Assembly (NCBI GenBank): GCA_016841185.1 | Contig: JAENZQ010000024.1 | Location: 1-58,136 of the forward strand | From: Anaerovorax odorimutans | GTDB taxonomy: Bacteria > Bacillota > Clostridia > Peptostreptococcales > JAAYPU01 | Direction of reading: 5' to 3' | Length of the DNA: 58,136 nucleotides | Shown: positions 15,676 to 23,933 of the stretch, one piece after another | Layout of the letters: each line of letters begins with the position of its first letter | Position numbering within the stretch: the first letter of the stretch is position 1 | Program-made: the position numbers and the translations under genes | The notes under the pieces: model-generated | Database searches by the model: none | The model's input: the letters and a program-made list of their open reading frames with translations, nothing else | Told to the model about the DNA's origin: nothing

Positions 15676-15693
15676 ATAACAAAAACAAATAGG
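15676..15693 (-). promoter_or_regulatory. Candidate Cascade target site (operator) of the crRNA-like element at the cas6 5' region
   Basis: On the minus strand 15690-15676 repeats the first 15 bases of the putative guide (15580-15566): positions 1-11 are identical (ATTTGTTTTTG), position 12 differs, 13-15 are identical. Position 12 is one of the every-sixth bases that type I effectors flip out and ignore. The three bases 5' of it (15693-15691) read CCT, compatible with CC-type PAMs of clostridial I-B systems. The site lies about 20 bases before the cas6 start, adjoining a possible -10 (TATTAT, 15672-15677), so bound Cascade could block cas transcription. Confidence 0.55.
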
Positions 15694-15711
15694 TTAAAAG
15701 GAGGTGAGGTA

Positions 15712-16431
15712 GTGAGAATTAAATTGAGTTTTACTATAGAAAAGGACAGTATTCCTATACAGTATAGGTCCATATTTCTAAGCTATTTTAAAAATGCATT
15801 AGGCTGCTTTAATCCTGCTTTGTTAAGTAAATATTATGATTCTCCTCTACAAAAAAACTTTACCTTTGCGGTGTACCTTCCTAAAGCTCGATTTGAAAAT
15901 GATATCATTATAATACCAAACTACCATATCAATATGGTTTGGAGTAGTGATGATATGGAGGCTGGGGTTGCATTTTATAATGCCTTTCTTAAACAGAAAT
16001 ATAAAAAATACCCATTGCCGTATGGGAATTTTATGACTTTGGAAAGCATCCGGTTTGAAAAAGAGCAAGTCATTACGAGAGAGACTATTGATGTTATTTT
16101 TTTGGCACCGCTATGCGTTAGAGACCATAATAAAGAAACAAATAACGATCAATATTATGCATTTGATCGTGAGGGATTTGAAAAGGCACTTAGGAAGACA
16201 CTTTTAATGCAAATTGAAAATAACAGTATTCCGAAGTCCACGCTTAAGAACTTTAAAATGCAACCAGTGAATGCGAAGAGAGTAATTGTAAAACATTATA
16301 ATCAAAATATTGAGTCTTCTGTCGGAGAGTTCAGATTAACAGGCAATATTGAATTGCTTACCCACTTATATACTTCAGGTATGGGGGCAAGGAAATCAGC
16401 AGGTTTTGGATGTTTCGAAATTATGAAGTAA
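15712..16431 (+). CDS. cas6: CRISPR endoribonuclease Cas6
   Basis: Cleaves the precursor CRISPR transcript within the repeats to give crRNAs with an 8-nt 5' handle. The 239-residue protein has the family's C-terminal glycine-rich loop SGMGARKSAGFGCF. GTG 15712 is chosen as start because a perfect AAAGGAGGTGAGG precedes it; the open frame extends further upstream to 15595 but through AT-rich low-complexity sequence overlapping the regulatory region. It is the first gene of the cas operon, and its stop codon lies within the Shine-Dalgarno of cas8. Confidence 0.93.
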   Translation: MRIKLSFTIEKDSIPIQYRSIFLSYFKNALGCFNPALLSKYYDSPLQKNFTFAVYLPKARFENDIIIIPNYHINMVWSSDDMEAGVAFYNAFLKQKYKKYPLPYGNFMTLESIRFEKEQVITRETIDVIFLAPLCVRDHNKETNNDQYYAFDREGFEKALRKTLLMQIENNSIPKSTLKNFKMQPVNAKRVIVKHYNQNIESSVGEFRLTGNIELLTHLYTSGMGARKSAGFGCFEIMK

Positions 16432-16446
16432 AGGAGGTGTTGATTA

Positions 16447-18048
16447 TTGGGTAATACAATAACACTTAGACTGGGAGATGCTTTATATAATGCAGGTTTA
16501 GTTGGTTTCATTAGAGTATGCGATATATCTAATCTCAAGTATGTTCCAAAAGAAGACCATCTTACATTTAATCAGGATATATTAAAGAATTTCACTCAAA
16601 ATTATTTAGATGCTTTGATTAAGATATATGGTCATGAAACCATATATAAAGAGATTGTTAAAAAATACGAGATGATACAAGACTTATATGAACAAAAAAG
16701 AGACTATATAAAATCAATGGAAGACTTAATTAAATATATTAGCGGAAGTACCGGGAAAATGGAAAGAGCATCTTATAAGGCCGCATACAGCATTATAAAA
16801 GAACGGGGCGAACAATATGATTTTATTAGTGAACTAAAAAAAATTAAAAAAGAAAAAGAACAAGAGCAGCAATATGAAAAGTTATCAAGGTTATTAAAGC
16901 ATATGCGAAAATACGAAGATGTTTTTATTCTGAAGGATATTACCTATACTAAAATTGACAAATTTTGGGGCAACGTTGCTTTTCTTAACAGCCAAAATAA
17001 CAAATCAGAATTTTTTAATGCATATGAAAAAACTTTCACATATCCGGCCGTAAGTTTGGAATCGGATGAAAAATCAAAAAAGAACATCAACTGCTGTCAA
17101 TGTGAAACGCCAATGAAGAAAAGCCAGGGAAGTGGCTTGTCTTGGATTAATGACTTGGGAATTGATATTAATAGGAAGCAATCGAACTATTGGGAATTTA
17201 ATGTCGATACCTATTTATGCCCTGTATGCTATTTAGTGTATTCATGTATGCCCTTAGGTTTTCATATGAAAGGGACTGCCGGAGTATTTGTCAACGATAA
17301 TGAATCCGTCGAGCAGTTGATAACGCTCAATAGAGGCATGGAATCAGAGCGCGAGCAACAGGTAAATGAAAGTAATTTGCTTTATCAAGTTATCAACCAA
17401 TTTATCCAGGAAAATAAGATACTGGCGTCAAAATATCAAGTAAACAACATACAGGTTATCCGAAGAGAAGACAATAGGTATTCGGTTAACATTCTATCTA
17501 AAAATATACTAAGTAGAATTAGAAAAAACAAAGAACAATTGGAAAAATTGTATAGGATATCATTTCCTATAAGTGAAGGAAAAAACACGATATATCTGAA
17601 TATATACAGAGAAGTGATAGATAGAATACTATCAGGAAAAAATCTTTACGATTTAATGTATGAAATTATTTACGAAGCAGCGAAAGAACACAAAAAGATA
17701 TTCTTTGTGCAGCACATTGTGATGATCCAAGGTGGAACTGATAAGAAAGGAGAGATTCGCATGAATACGATGAAAAATGCCGGACAGGCACTGAGAACTA
17801 TGATGGATGAAGAGAAAATCAGAGGATTATCCTTTAGATTATTAAATTGTCTGAAAACACAAAACCAGCATGATTTTCTGGATACGGTATTGAGGCAATA
17901 TATTGGACTGAACAGACCACTGCCGGAAGCTTTTATGTACATATCTAAGGAGAATGATAAATTTTTAGATGCAGGCTATGCTTTTCTCGTTGGCTTAAAC
18001 AGCGGAAATTCTGATAGAAATAATCAAAGTGAAGGAGAGAATAAATAA
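16447..18048 (+). CDS. cas8b1: Type I-B Cascade large subunit Cas8b1 (Cst1 family)
   Basis: The large subunit of the I-B effector, expected to recognise the PAM and recruit Cas3. It has 533 residues with a four-cysteine zinc-finger arrangement characteristic of the Cst1/Cas8a1-Cas8b1 group: CCQCETP near residue 217 and YLCPVCYLVYSC near residue 258. The TTG start at 16447 follows AAAGGAGGTG at seven bases. The stop overlaps the cas7 ATG (ATAATG arrangement at 18046-18050), indicating translational coupling. Subtype assignment rests on this protein together with Cst2-type Cas7 and the gene order. Confidence 0.9.
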   Translation: MGNTITLRLGDALYNAGLVGFIRVCDISNLKYVPKEDHLTFNQDILKNFTQNYLDALIKIYGHETIYKEIVKKYEMIQDLYEQKRDYIKSMEDLIKYISGSTGKMERASYKAAYSIIKERGEQYDFISELKKIKKEKEQEQQYEKLSRLLKHMRKYEDVFILKDITYTKIDKFWGNVAFLNSQNNKSEFFNAYEKTFTYPAVSLESDEKSKKNINCCQCETPMKKSQGSGLSWINDLGIDINRKQSNYWEFNVDTYLCPVCYLVYSCMPLGFHMKGTAGVFVNDNESVEQLITLNRGMESEREQQVNESNLLYQVINQFIQENKILASKYQVNNIQVIRREDNRYSVNILSKNILSRIRKNKEQLEKLYRISFPISEGKNTIYLNIYREVIDRILSGKNLYDLMYEIIYEAAKEHKKIFFVQHIVMIQGGTDKKGEIRMNTMKNAGQALRTMMDEEKIRGLSFRLLNCLKTQNQHDFLDTVLRQYIGLNRPLPEAFMYISKENDKFLDAGYAFLVGLNSGNSDRNNQSEGENK

Positions 18049-18935
18049 TGAAAAAAGGACTAACATTATCATTGATATTTGAAGCAGAAAGTGCAAACTA
18101 TGGAGAAGGGTTCGGAAATATTTCACCACTAAAAAAACTGTCCAGAGAAGGCGGCGACATGTACTCTTATATTTCCAGACAAGCTTTGAGATACAACATG
18201 ATCAATCAGCTCAATTGGGACGATACTCCGGTTGAAGCTTCCGGCAGTGCAGACAAGAAAGTCATTCAATTTAGCCCTAAAGCAAACATTAAAGACAATC
18301 CTGAAATTGATTTGTTTGGTTATATGAAAACGACATCAAAGGATAAAGAAGATAAAAACAGTAAAGGGACTTCCAGTACCAGAAATGCGGTAGTTAGACT
18401 AAGTAACGCCGTAGCATTGGAAAGCTATCATTCTGATAGCGACTATTTGACCAATATGGGATTAGCAAAACGTATTCAAGAAAATAACTCCATTGCACAA
18501 AGCGAGATACATAAATCTTTTTATAGTTATACCATTACCATTGACCTGGATCGAATAGGAGTAGATGGAGAAACAGAAATAGAAAATTCAGAAAAGGCAG
18601 AACGTGTAAGTCAGTTTTTAGAGACAGTGGAGTTTTTGTATAGAGATATACGTGGAAGAAGAGAAAATCTGGCGCCAGTGTTTGCTATAGGAGGACTTTA
18701 TGATAGAAAAAACCCGTTTTTCGAAAATCGATTAACTTTAAAGAATAAGGCATTATCAATAGAAAAAATTCAGCAATCTATGCAGGGGATTGAAGAAGAT
18801 ACAATGGTTGGTTATTTAGAAGATACATTCAGCAATAATCAGGCTATTAAAGAAACTCTTAACTCCATAAGTATTGGGGAATTATTTGATGAATTGAGAA
18901 AGAGAGTTGGGGCGGTCTATAATGAAAGCAATTAA
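18048..18935 (+). CDS. cas7: Cascade backbone protein Cas7 (Cst2/DevR family)
   Basis: Forms the helical backbone of the effector that coats the crRNA. The 295-residue protein begins KGLTLSLIFEAESANYGEG and carries ISRQALRYNMINQ, the conserved N-terminal features of the Cst2/DevR family. The middle segment (residues about 75-115, KTTSKDKEDKNSKGTSSTRN) is the variable thumb-like region contacting target DNA. The start overlaps the end of cas8; the 3' end overlaps cas5 by 14 bases. Confidence 0.92.
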   Translation: MKKGLTLSLIFEAESANYGEGFGNISPLKKLSREGGDMYSYISRQALRYNMINQLNWDDTPVEASGSADKKVIQFSPKANIKDNPEIDLFGYMKTTSKDKEDKNSKGTSSTRNAVVRLSNAVALESYHSDSDYLTNMGLAKRIQENNSIAQSEIHKSFYSYTITIDLDRIGVDGETEIENSEKAERVSQFLETVEFLYRDIRGRRENLAPVFAIGGLYDRKNPFFENRLTLKNKALSIEKIQQSMQGIEEDTMVGYLEDTFSNNQAIKETLNSISIGELFDELRKRVGAVYNESN

Positions 18936-19638
18936 AGTTAAAGCTTTTCAGCAAATGCCTTCATATAGAAAACCGACCAGCTTTGCAATAAAAGAGAGTT
19001 ATCCCTTGCCCCCTTATTCCACTATAATAGGAATGGTTCATGCTGCTTGCGGTTTTGAGGATTATGTAGATATGGAAGTCAGTGTACAAGGGTTGCATTA
19101 TGCTGTTGTTAATGACTTATATATACGATATGAATTTGGAAATGCAACAAAATTTGAAGAAGGCAGGCACACTTTAAATGCAAATGGTTATGGTATTGTT
19201 AGAGGCGCAGGCAATATTGAGCTTTTAGGAGATGTTCAACTTATTTTGCATGTTAAACCTGAAGATGAAAATATGTTGGGTGCCATAAAAAACGGTTTGC
19301 TTTATCCTAAAAATTACTTGGCTCTGGGCAGGTGGGAGGACTTACTGAGAATTGATGAAGTAGAGGAAGTTCAATTATTTGAAGAAGAACTTGAGGATGA
19401 AGAAGAGCTAACATACGATACTTATATTCCTGTTGATATGGAAGTCCATAACTATCATGGCAGCAGAGAAATCGTTGGAACCTATTATTATTTAAATAAA
19501 AAATATACGAAAGATCAAAATGGTTTTCGAAAGTGGGACAAAAAGATAAAAGTGCGGCATGCCAGTAAAAATTCTACCATAAAATACGGCAGTACTGTTA
19601 TGAGAGATTCAAAAGGTGATATTGTACATCTTGTATAA
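18922..19638 (+). CDS. cas5: Cascade subunit Cas5 (Cas5t type)
   Basis: Caps the 5' handle end of the crRNA in the effector complex. It has 238 residues with the N-terminal RAMP strand MKAIKVKAFQQMPSYRKP and the family motif SYPLPPYSTIIGMVHAACGF (residues 25-44). ATG 18922 is chosen, with GGGGCGG six bases upstream; the frame is open slightly further to 18907. It overlaps the cas7 end by 14 bases. A short acidic insert (EEELEDEEELTYD) occurs near residue 155. Confidence 0.92.
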   Translation: MKAIKVKAFQQMPSYRKPTSFAIKESYPLPPYSTIIGMVHAACGFEDYVDMEVSVQGLHYAVVNDLYIRYEFGNATKFEEGRHTLNANGYGIVRGAGNIELLGDVQLILHVKPEDENMLGAIKNGLLYPKNYLALGRWEDLLRIDEVEEVQLFEEELEDEEELTYDTYIPVDMEVHNYHGSREIVGTYYYLNKKYTKDQNGFRKWDKKIKVRHASKNSTIKYGSTVMRDSKGDIVHLV

Positions 19639-19690
19639 AGGATGAAAATATATCCATATTGGAAAAAATTAAAAAGAAAGAAGGTCCAAA

Positions 19691-21964
19691 ATGGAGCAAT
19701 ATTTTGCAAAGTCTCACCCTGTTAAAACCATAGAAGAACATACTATGGATGTTTTGGAAAAGTATGAGGAAATGAAAAAGAAGTATCCCAATATATTAAA
19801 TGATGAGGAATGGAAATTGCTTGAATTGGCTGTTCTTTATCACGATTTTGGAAAAATGGATGTTAAATTTCAAAATAGAATAAGAAAAGCTATAGGCATG
19901 CCACCGATAAGAGATGAAGCAAAAAATATTGATGAAATTCCGCATAACTATTTGAGCCCGTGCTTTATACGGGAAGATGTTAAGAATAATATAGGTAAGA
20001 CAAACTATGAAATTTTGATTAAATCTATTTATTATCATCACGATAGAAAGGAAATAGAGAATAAAGAAATAAGAAATTATATAAAAAATTTCCTGGATAT
20101 CAAAAGAGAAAATGTTGTTATAAACAAGAATACAATTCCTATCGATAAAAAAGCACATTTCTTAAATGAAGTAAGATTTGATAAAGAAGTAAAGGTGCAT
20201 TTGGTTGAAAAATACATTAAAATCAAAGGCCTACTTAATCGTATGGATTATGCGGCAAGTGGAGATTTAGATCAATTAGAAGAAGATTGTTTATATGAAG
20301 ATGGAAAGGGCCTATATGAAAAAGTAAAAAGCTTTTTTATGAGAACAGATAAAAAAGAAAGAGCCTTGCAAGTAGATATACAAAATTGTACAGGGAATAA
20401 CCAGATAGTGATTGCCGCTACAGGAGCAGGAAAAACAGAGGCTGCTTTATTTTGGTTAGGAAACCATAAAGGTTTTTATACTTTACCCCTTAAAGTTTCC
20501 ATAAATGCTATATATAAAAGAATTCAGCAGGAAATTCAGTATGATAAGGTTGGATTATTGCATGGAGATGCTTTTTCTTTCTATTTAGACGAAAGAAAAA
20601 ATGATGATTTGGCTGAGTATACTCAAGCACATATGGCATATACAAATTCGAAAATGTTATCTAAGCCTTTGACAGTATGTACGATCGATCAATTGTTTAA
20701 ATTTGTATATCGATATAATGGCGGAGAAGCTGCTTTATCAACTTTGGCATATTCAAAGTTAGTTATTGATGAAATTCAAATGTATAGCACTGATTTGGTG
20801 GCCACAATAATTGTAGCACTAAAAAGAATAACGGACTTAGGAGGAAAATTTCTTATTATTACGGCTACATTTCCGCCAGTTTTGTATGAGTTTTTTTATA
20901 AGCACGGAATAGACGCTCCAAAACCAAAAAAGAACTATTATGGTGCAGTAAAGAGAAGGCATCGAATAAAAATAATTGATGATTTCCCGGACAACGCAAT
21001 TATTAAAAAAGCTCAAAACAAAAAAGTATTGATCATCACGAATACAGTGAAAAGAGCGCAGGAGATTTACGAGCAGCTTGGAGAAGAAAACATTTCTTAT
21101 GTCAGGCTTTTACATAGCCAATTTATAAAGAAACATAGAACAGAACTTGAAGATGAAATAATAAAATTTGCGCCCAATCAGGGGAATAAAAATGTGAATT
21201 CAGGCATTTGGATATCAACTCAAATTGTAGAAGCAAGCTTGGATATTGACTTTGATGTGTTATACACAGAAATGTGTTCCATAGATTCATTGCTTCAAAG
21301 AATGGGACGTATTTACAGAAATAGAGAATATGATGGTGTTTTGCCCAACATATATATAATTGACAATAAAAATGGAAAAGGAACAATCATAGACAGAGAA
21401 ATATATGAATTTTCATTAGAAGCATTAAAAGATTTTGATGGTCAGTTATTGGAAGAAAGTGACATGAAGGATGATAAGCAGGAACTTATTAACAAAGTTT
21501 ATGATTCTGCCTCTAACCCAAATATCTTAGAATCTAAATATTATCATTCCGTGGAAAATAAAATCAATCATTTATTAAATCTTAGAATGTATCAGCTAAA
21601 CAAAACAGACGCCTTATATCAATTCAGGAACATTCATTCAATCAGTATTATACCGGAAACGGTTTATGAAGAGTTAATTCAAGATGGTAAAATTAGCAAG
21701 TGGCAAAGTATCCTGCAAAGCAATACGACACCACAAGAAGAGAAACATAGATTGAAAAATGAAATTATGCAATATACCATTAATTTAAGCTTATCTGATA
21801 ATGACTATTTAAGGGATAAAAAGAAGAGTACAATGACAGAAATAATTTATACAGGCAGTCAAATTTATGTTGCTCCTGGCACATATGAATATGATAAAAA
21901 AAGAAATAAGGCGACAGGGTACATATATATAGATAAAGTCATAGTTGGAGTAGGGATGATTTAA
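19691..21964 (+). CDS. cas3: Cas3 nuclease-helicase
   Basis: Degrades target DNA after Cascade recruitment. It has 757 residues. The N-terminal HD nuclease domain shows LAVLYHDFGKMDVKFQNRI (residues 47-65) and SIYYHHDRKE. The superfamily 2 helicase follows with Walker A AATGAGKTEAA (near residue 240), DEIQ box LVIDEIQMYS (near 358), motif III TATFPP and motif VI LLQRMGRIYR. Both activities appear intact, so the system should be interference-competent. A Shine-Dalgarno AGAAAGAAGG precedes the ATG. The stop is one base from cas4. Confidence 0.95.
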   Translation: MEQYFAKSHPVKTIEEHTMDVLEKYEEMKKKYPNILNDEEWKLLELAVLYHDFGKMDVKFQNRIRKAIGMPPIRDEAKNIDEIPHNYLSPCFIREDVKNNIGKTNYEILIKSIYYHHDRKEIENKEIRNYIKNFLDIKRENVVINKNTIPIDKKAHFLNEVRFDKEVKVHLVEKYIKIKGLLNRMDYAASGDLDQLEEDCLYEDGKGLYEKVKSFFMRTDKKERALQVDIQNCTGNNQIVIAATGAGKTEAALFWLGNHKGFYTLPLKVSINAIYKRIQQEIQYDKVGLLHGDAFSFYLDERKNDDLAEYTQAHMAYTNSKMLSKPLTVCTIDQLFKFVYRYNGGEAALSTLAYSKLVIDEIQMYSTDLVATIIVALKRITDLGGKFLIITATFPPVLYEFFYKHGIDAPKPKKNYYGAVKRRHRIKIIDDFPDNAIIKKAQNKKVLIITNTVKRAQEIYEQLGEENISYVRLLHSQFIKKHRTELEDEIIKFAPNQGNKNVNSGIWISTQIVEASLDIDFDVLYTEMCSIDSLLQRMGRIYRNREYDGVLPNIYIIDNKNGKGTIIDREIYEFSLEALKDFDGQLLEESDMKDDKQELINKVYDSASNPNILESKYYHSVENKINHLLNLRMYQLNKTDALYQFRNIHSISIIPETVYEELIQDGKISKWQSILQSNTTPQEEKHRLKNEIMQYTINLSLSDNDYLRDKKKSTMTEIIYTGSQIYVAPGTYEYDKKRNKATGYIYIDKVIVGVGMI

Positions 21965-21965
21965 A

Positions 21966-22451
21966 ATGCAAATTACCGGTACCATGTATTCATATAGCTT
22001 TTTATGTGACAGAAAGCTCTGGCTTTTTGCACATAAAATAGCTATGGAACAGGAAAGTGAAAATGTAAGGATCGGAAAATTTATTGATGAAACTACCTTT
22101 GCTCGGGAAGATAAAAATATTCAGATTGACGATACTGCCAATATAGACTTTTTGAGAAAAGGCATTATATACGAGGTGAAAAAGAGTGAAAAAGAAATCC
22201 AGATGGGAATTAATCAGGTAAAATACTATTTGTATCTTTTACGGGAAAAAGGGATGGATGGTCAGAAGGGGATACTATCTATACCTACCAAGAAGCAAAC
22301 TCATGAAATTATTTTAGAGGAAGCGGATATAGTCAACATAAAAAGCAGATTAGAAAAGATTGAAGACATTATACAAAAAAACAAGCCGCCTGGTGTTATT
22401 GAAAAGAAAGCTTGTAAAGCCTGTGCTTATTATGAATTATGTTTTATTTGA
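21966..22451 (+). CDS. cas4: Cas4 exonuclease of the adaptation module
   Basis: A PD-(D/E)XK nuclease that trims prespacers and helps select those next to a PAM. It has 161 residues. The catalytic core includes GKFIDETTF and KGIIYEVKKSEKEIQ (E-x-K), followed by QVKYYLYLL. The Fe-S cluster cysteines are one near residue 14 (SFLCDRKLW) and the C-terminal CKACAYYELC. All key residues are present. It sits between cas3 and cas1, as in most I-B loci. Confidence 0.93.
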   Translation: MQITGTMYSYSFLCDRKLWLFAHKIAMEQESENVRIGKFIDETTFAREDKNIQIDDTANIDFLRKGIIYEVKKSEKEIQMGINQVKYYLYLLREKGMDGQKGILSIPTKKQTHEIILEEADIVNIKSRLEKIEDIIQKNKPPGVIEKKACKACAYYELCFI

Positions 22452-22467
22452 TAGAAGGTGGATTTTA

Positions 22468-23460
22468 TTGCAGCAATCTTATTACATTTTTTCAAACGGA
22501 GAAATAAAAAGAAAGGACAATACTCTTCAGCTCATTAAAGAGGATGGTATAAAAAGTGATATTCCAATAGAGAGAGTATATGATATTTATGTATTTTCTG
22601 AAATGAGATTTAACACGAAGCTAATCAATTTTTTGGCACAAAAAGGAATATGTGTTCACTTTTTTAATTATTATGAATTCTATTCAGGAAGTTTCTATCC
22701 GAGAGAAAGCAAAGTCTCAGGCAATTTATTGATAAATCAGGTAGAGTATTATACCGACCATGAAAAACGGCTTTATCTGGCCCAAGAGTTTGTTATTACA
22801 GGAGCATACAACATTTACAGAAATCTCAGATATTATAAGGAACGGGATAAACCTGTTGAACAATATATGAAGGAAATTTACGCTCTGAGAAATTCGTTAC
22901 AATATGTAAAGAATGTTAAAGAACTTATGGGTTTTGAAGGTAACATAAGGAAAACGTATTATGATGCATGGAATATAATTATTAATCAAGAAGTAGATTT
23001 TGACAAAAGAGTAAAAAGGCCACCTGATAATATGGTCAATACACTTATATCATTTATTAACTCAATGATATATACAAAAGTTGTTTCAGAGATTTATAGG
23101 ACTCAATTAAATCCTACAATCAGCTATCTTCACGAACCTTTTAATAAACGTTTTTCTTTGTCTTTAGATATATCTGAGATATTCAAACCATTATTGGCAG
23201 ATAGGCTTATATTTTCATTATTCAATAAAAATATTATTAATGAGAACGATTTTGAGCAAGAAATGAACTTTCTTAAAATGAAAGATTCAGCTATGAAAAA
23301 GATCGTACAGGCTTTTGAAAACCGCTTGCAGACAACGATTAAACATAAAACCCTTAATAGAGATGTTTCCTATAAACATTTGATCAGATTAGAGTTATAT
23401 AAACTGATCAAACATCTATTGGGGGAAAAAGCATTTGAAGGATTTAAAATCTGGTGGTAA
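22468..23460 (+). CDS. cas1: Cas1 integrase
   Basis: Catalyses spacer integration together with Cas2. From TTG 22468, preceded by AGAAGGTGG, it is 330 residues, the standard length for Cas1b; the frame is open further upstream but overlaps cas4 and gives an atypical N-terminus. The catalytic glutamate is in GFEGNIRKTYYDAW, the histidine in SYLHEPFNKRFSLSLD, and the acidic residues in DISEIFKPLLADRL. The C-terminal helical domain is complete. Confidence 0.95.
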   Translation: MQQSYYIFSNGEIKRKDNTLQLIKEDGIKSDIPIERVYDIYVFSEMRFNTKLINFLAQKGICVHFFNYYEFYSGSFYPRESKVSGNLLINQVEYYTDHEKRLYLAQEFVITGAYNIYRNLRYYKERDKPVEQYMKEIYALRNSLQYVKNVKELMGFEGNIRKTYYDAWNIIINQEVDFDKRVKRPPDNMVNTLISFINSMIYTKVVSEIYRTQLNPTISYLHEPFNKRFSLSLDISEIFKPLLADRLIFSLFNKNIINENDFEQEMNFLKMKDSAMKKIVQAFENRLQTTIKHKTLNRDVSYKHLIRLELYKLIKHLLGEKAFEGFKIWW

Positions 23461-23479
23461 GGAGGTATGAGGATAAGCT

Positions 23480-23758
23480 ATGTATCTTATATTGGTATAT
23501 GACATACAGCTTGATGAAAAAGGGTCTGCAGTTTTGAGAAAAGTATTTAAATCCTGCAAAAAATATCTTACGCATATTCAGAATTCTGTTTTTGAGGGGG
23601 AACTTTCAACTGTACAACTTCTTGAACTAAAAGCAGAAATTAGGAAATTTTTAAGAGAAGGACAGGATTCATGTATAATATTTAAAGGACGAAACACCAA
23701 GTGGATGGAAAAAGAATTTGTTATCAAAGAAGAAGATAAAGCAACTCAATTTCTGTAA
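23480..23758 (+). CDS. cas2: Cas2
   Basis: A 92-residue ferredoxin-fold protein that dimerises to hold two Cas1 dimers in the integrase. The N-terminal beta strand YLILVYDIQLDEKG contains the conserved aspartate, and HIQNSVFEGELS is the family's second hallmark. It is the last cas gene, 175 bases before the first repeat. Confidence 0.95.
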   Translation: MYLILVYDIQLDEKGSAVLRKVFKSCKKYLTHIQNSVFEGELSTVQLLELKAEIRKFLREGQDSCIIFKGRNTKWMEKEFVIKEEDKATQFL

Positions 23759-23933
23759 CTGTCGATATCAAATCCTGCAAAAATCATTTATTTATGACAG
23801 ATACAGAGGTGGTTGTAAAAACTGCTGGTTTTACAATTTGATGAGTATGAAGAAGTTCGCTTTAATTAAAATATTCAACATAGACAGAAATAACTTTTTA
23901 AGCCCAGTTATTTCAATAATTTTGACAAAACCT
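23759..23933 (+). promoter_or_regulatory. CRISPR leader
   Basis: A 175-base, AT-rich, non-coding stretch between cas2 and the first repeat. It is the expected location of the array promoter and of the sequence recognised during leader-proximal spacer integration. The last 20 bases before the repeat read TTTTGACAAAACCT at their core. No confident -10/-35 pair was chosen. Confidence 0.7.

Noticed and set aside
15595-15711. Upstream extension of cas6 to 15595
   Set aside because: It would encode a low-complexity Leu/Ile/Asn-rich segment over the pseudo-repeat and target site, whereas GTG 15712 has a near-perfect ribosome binding site.
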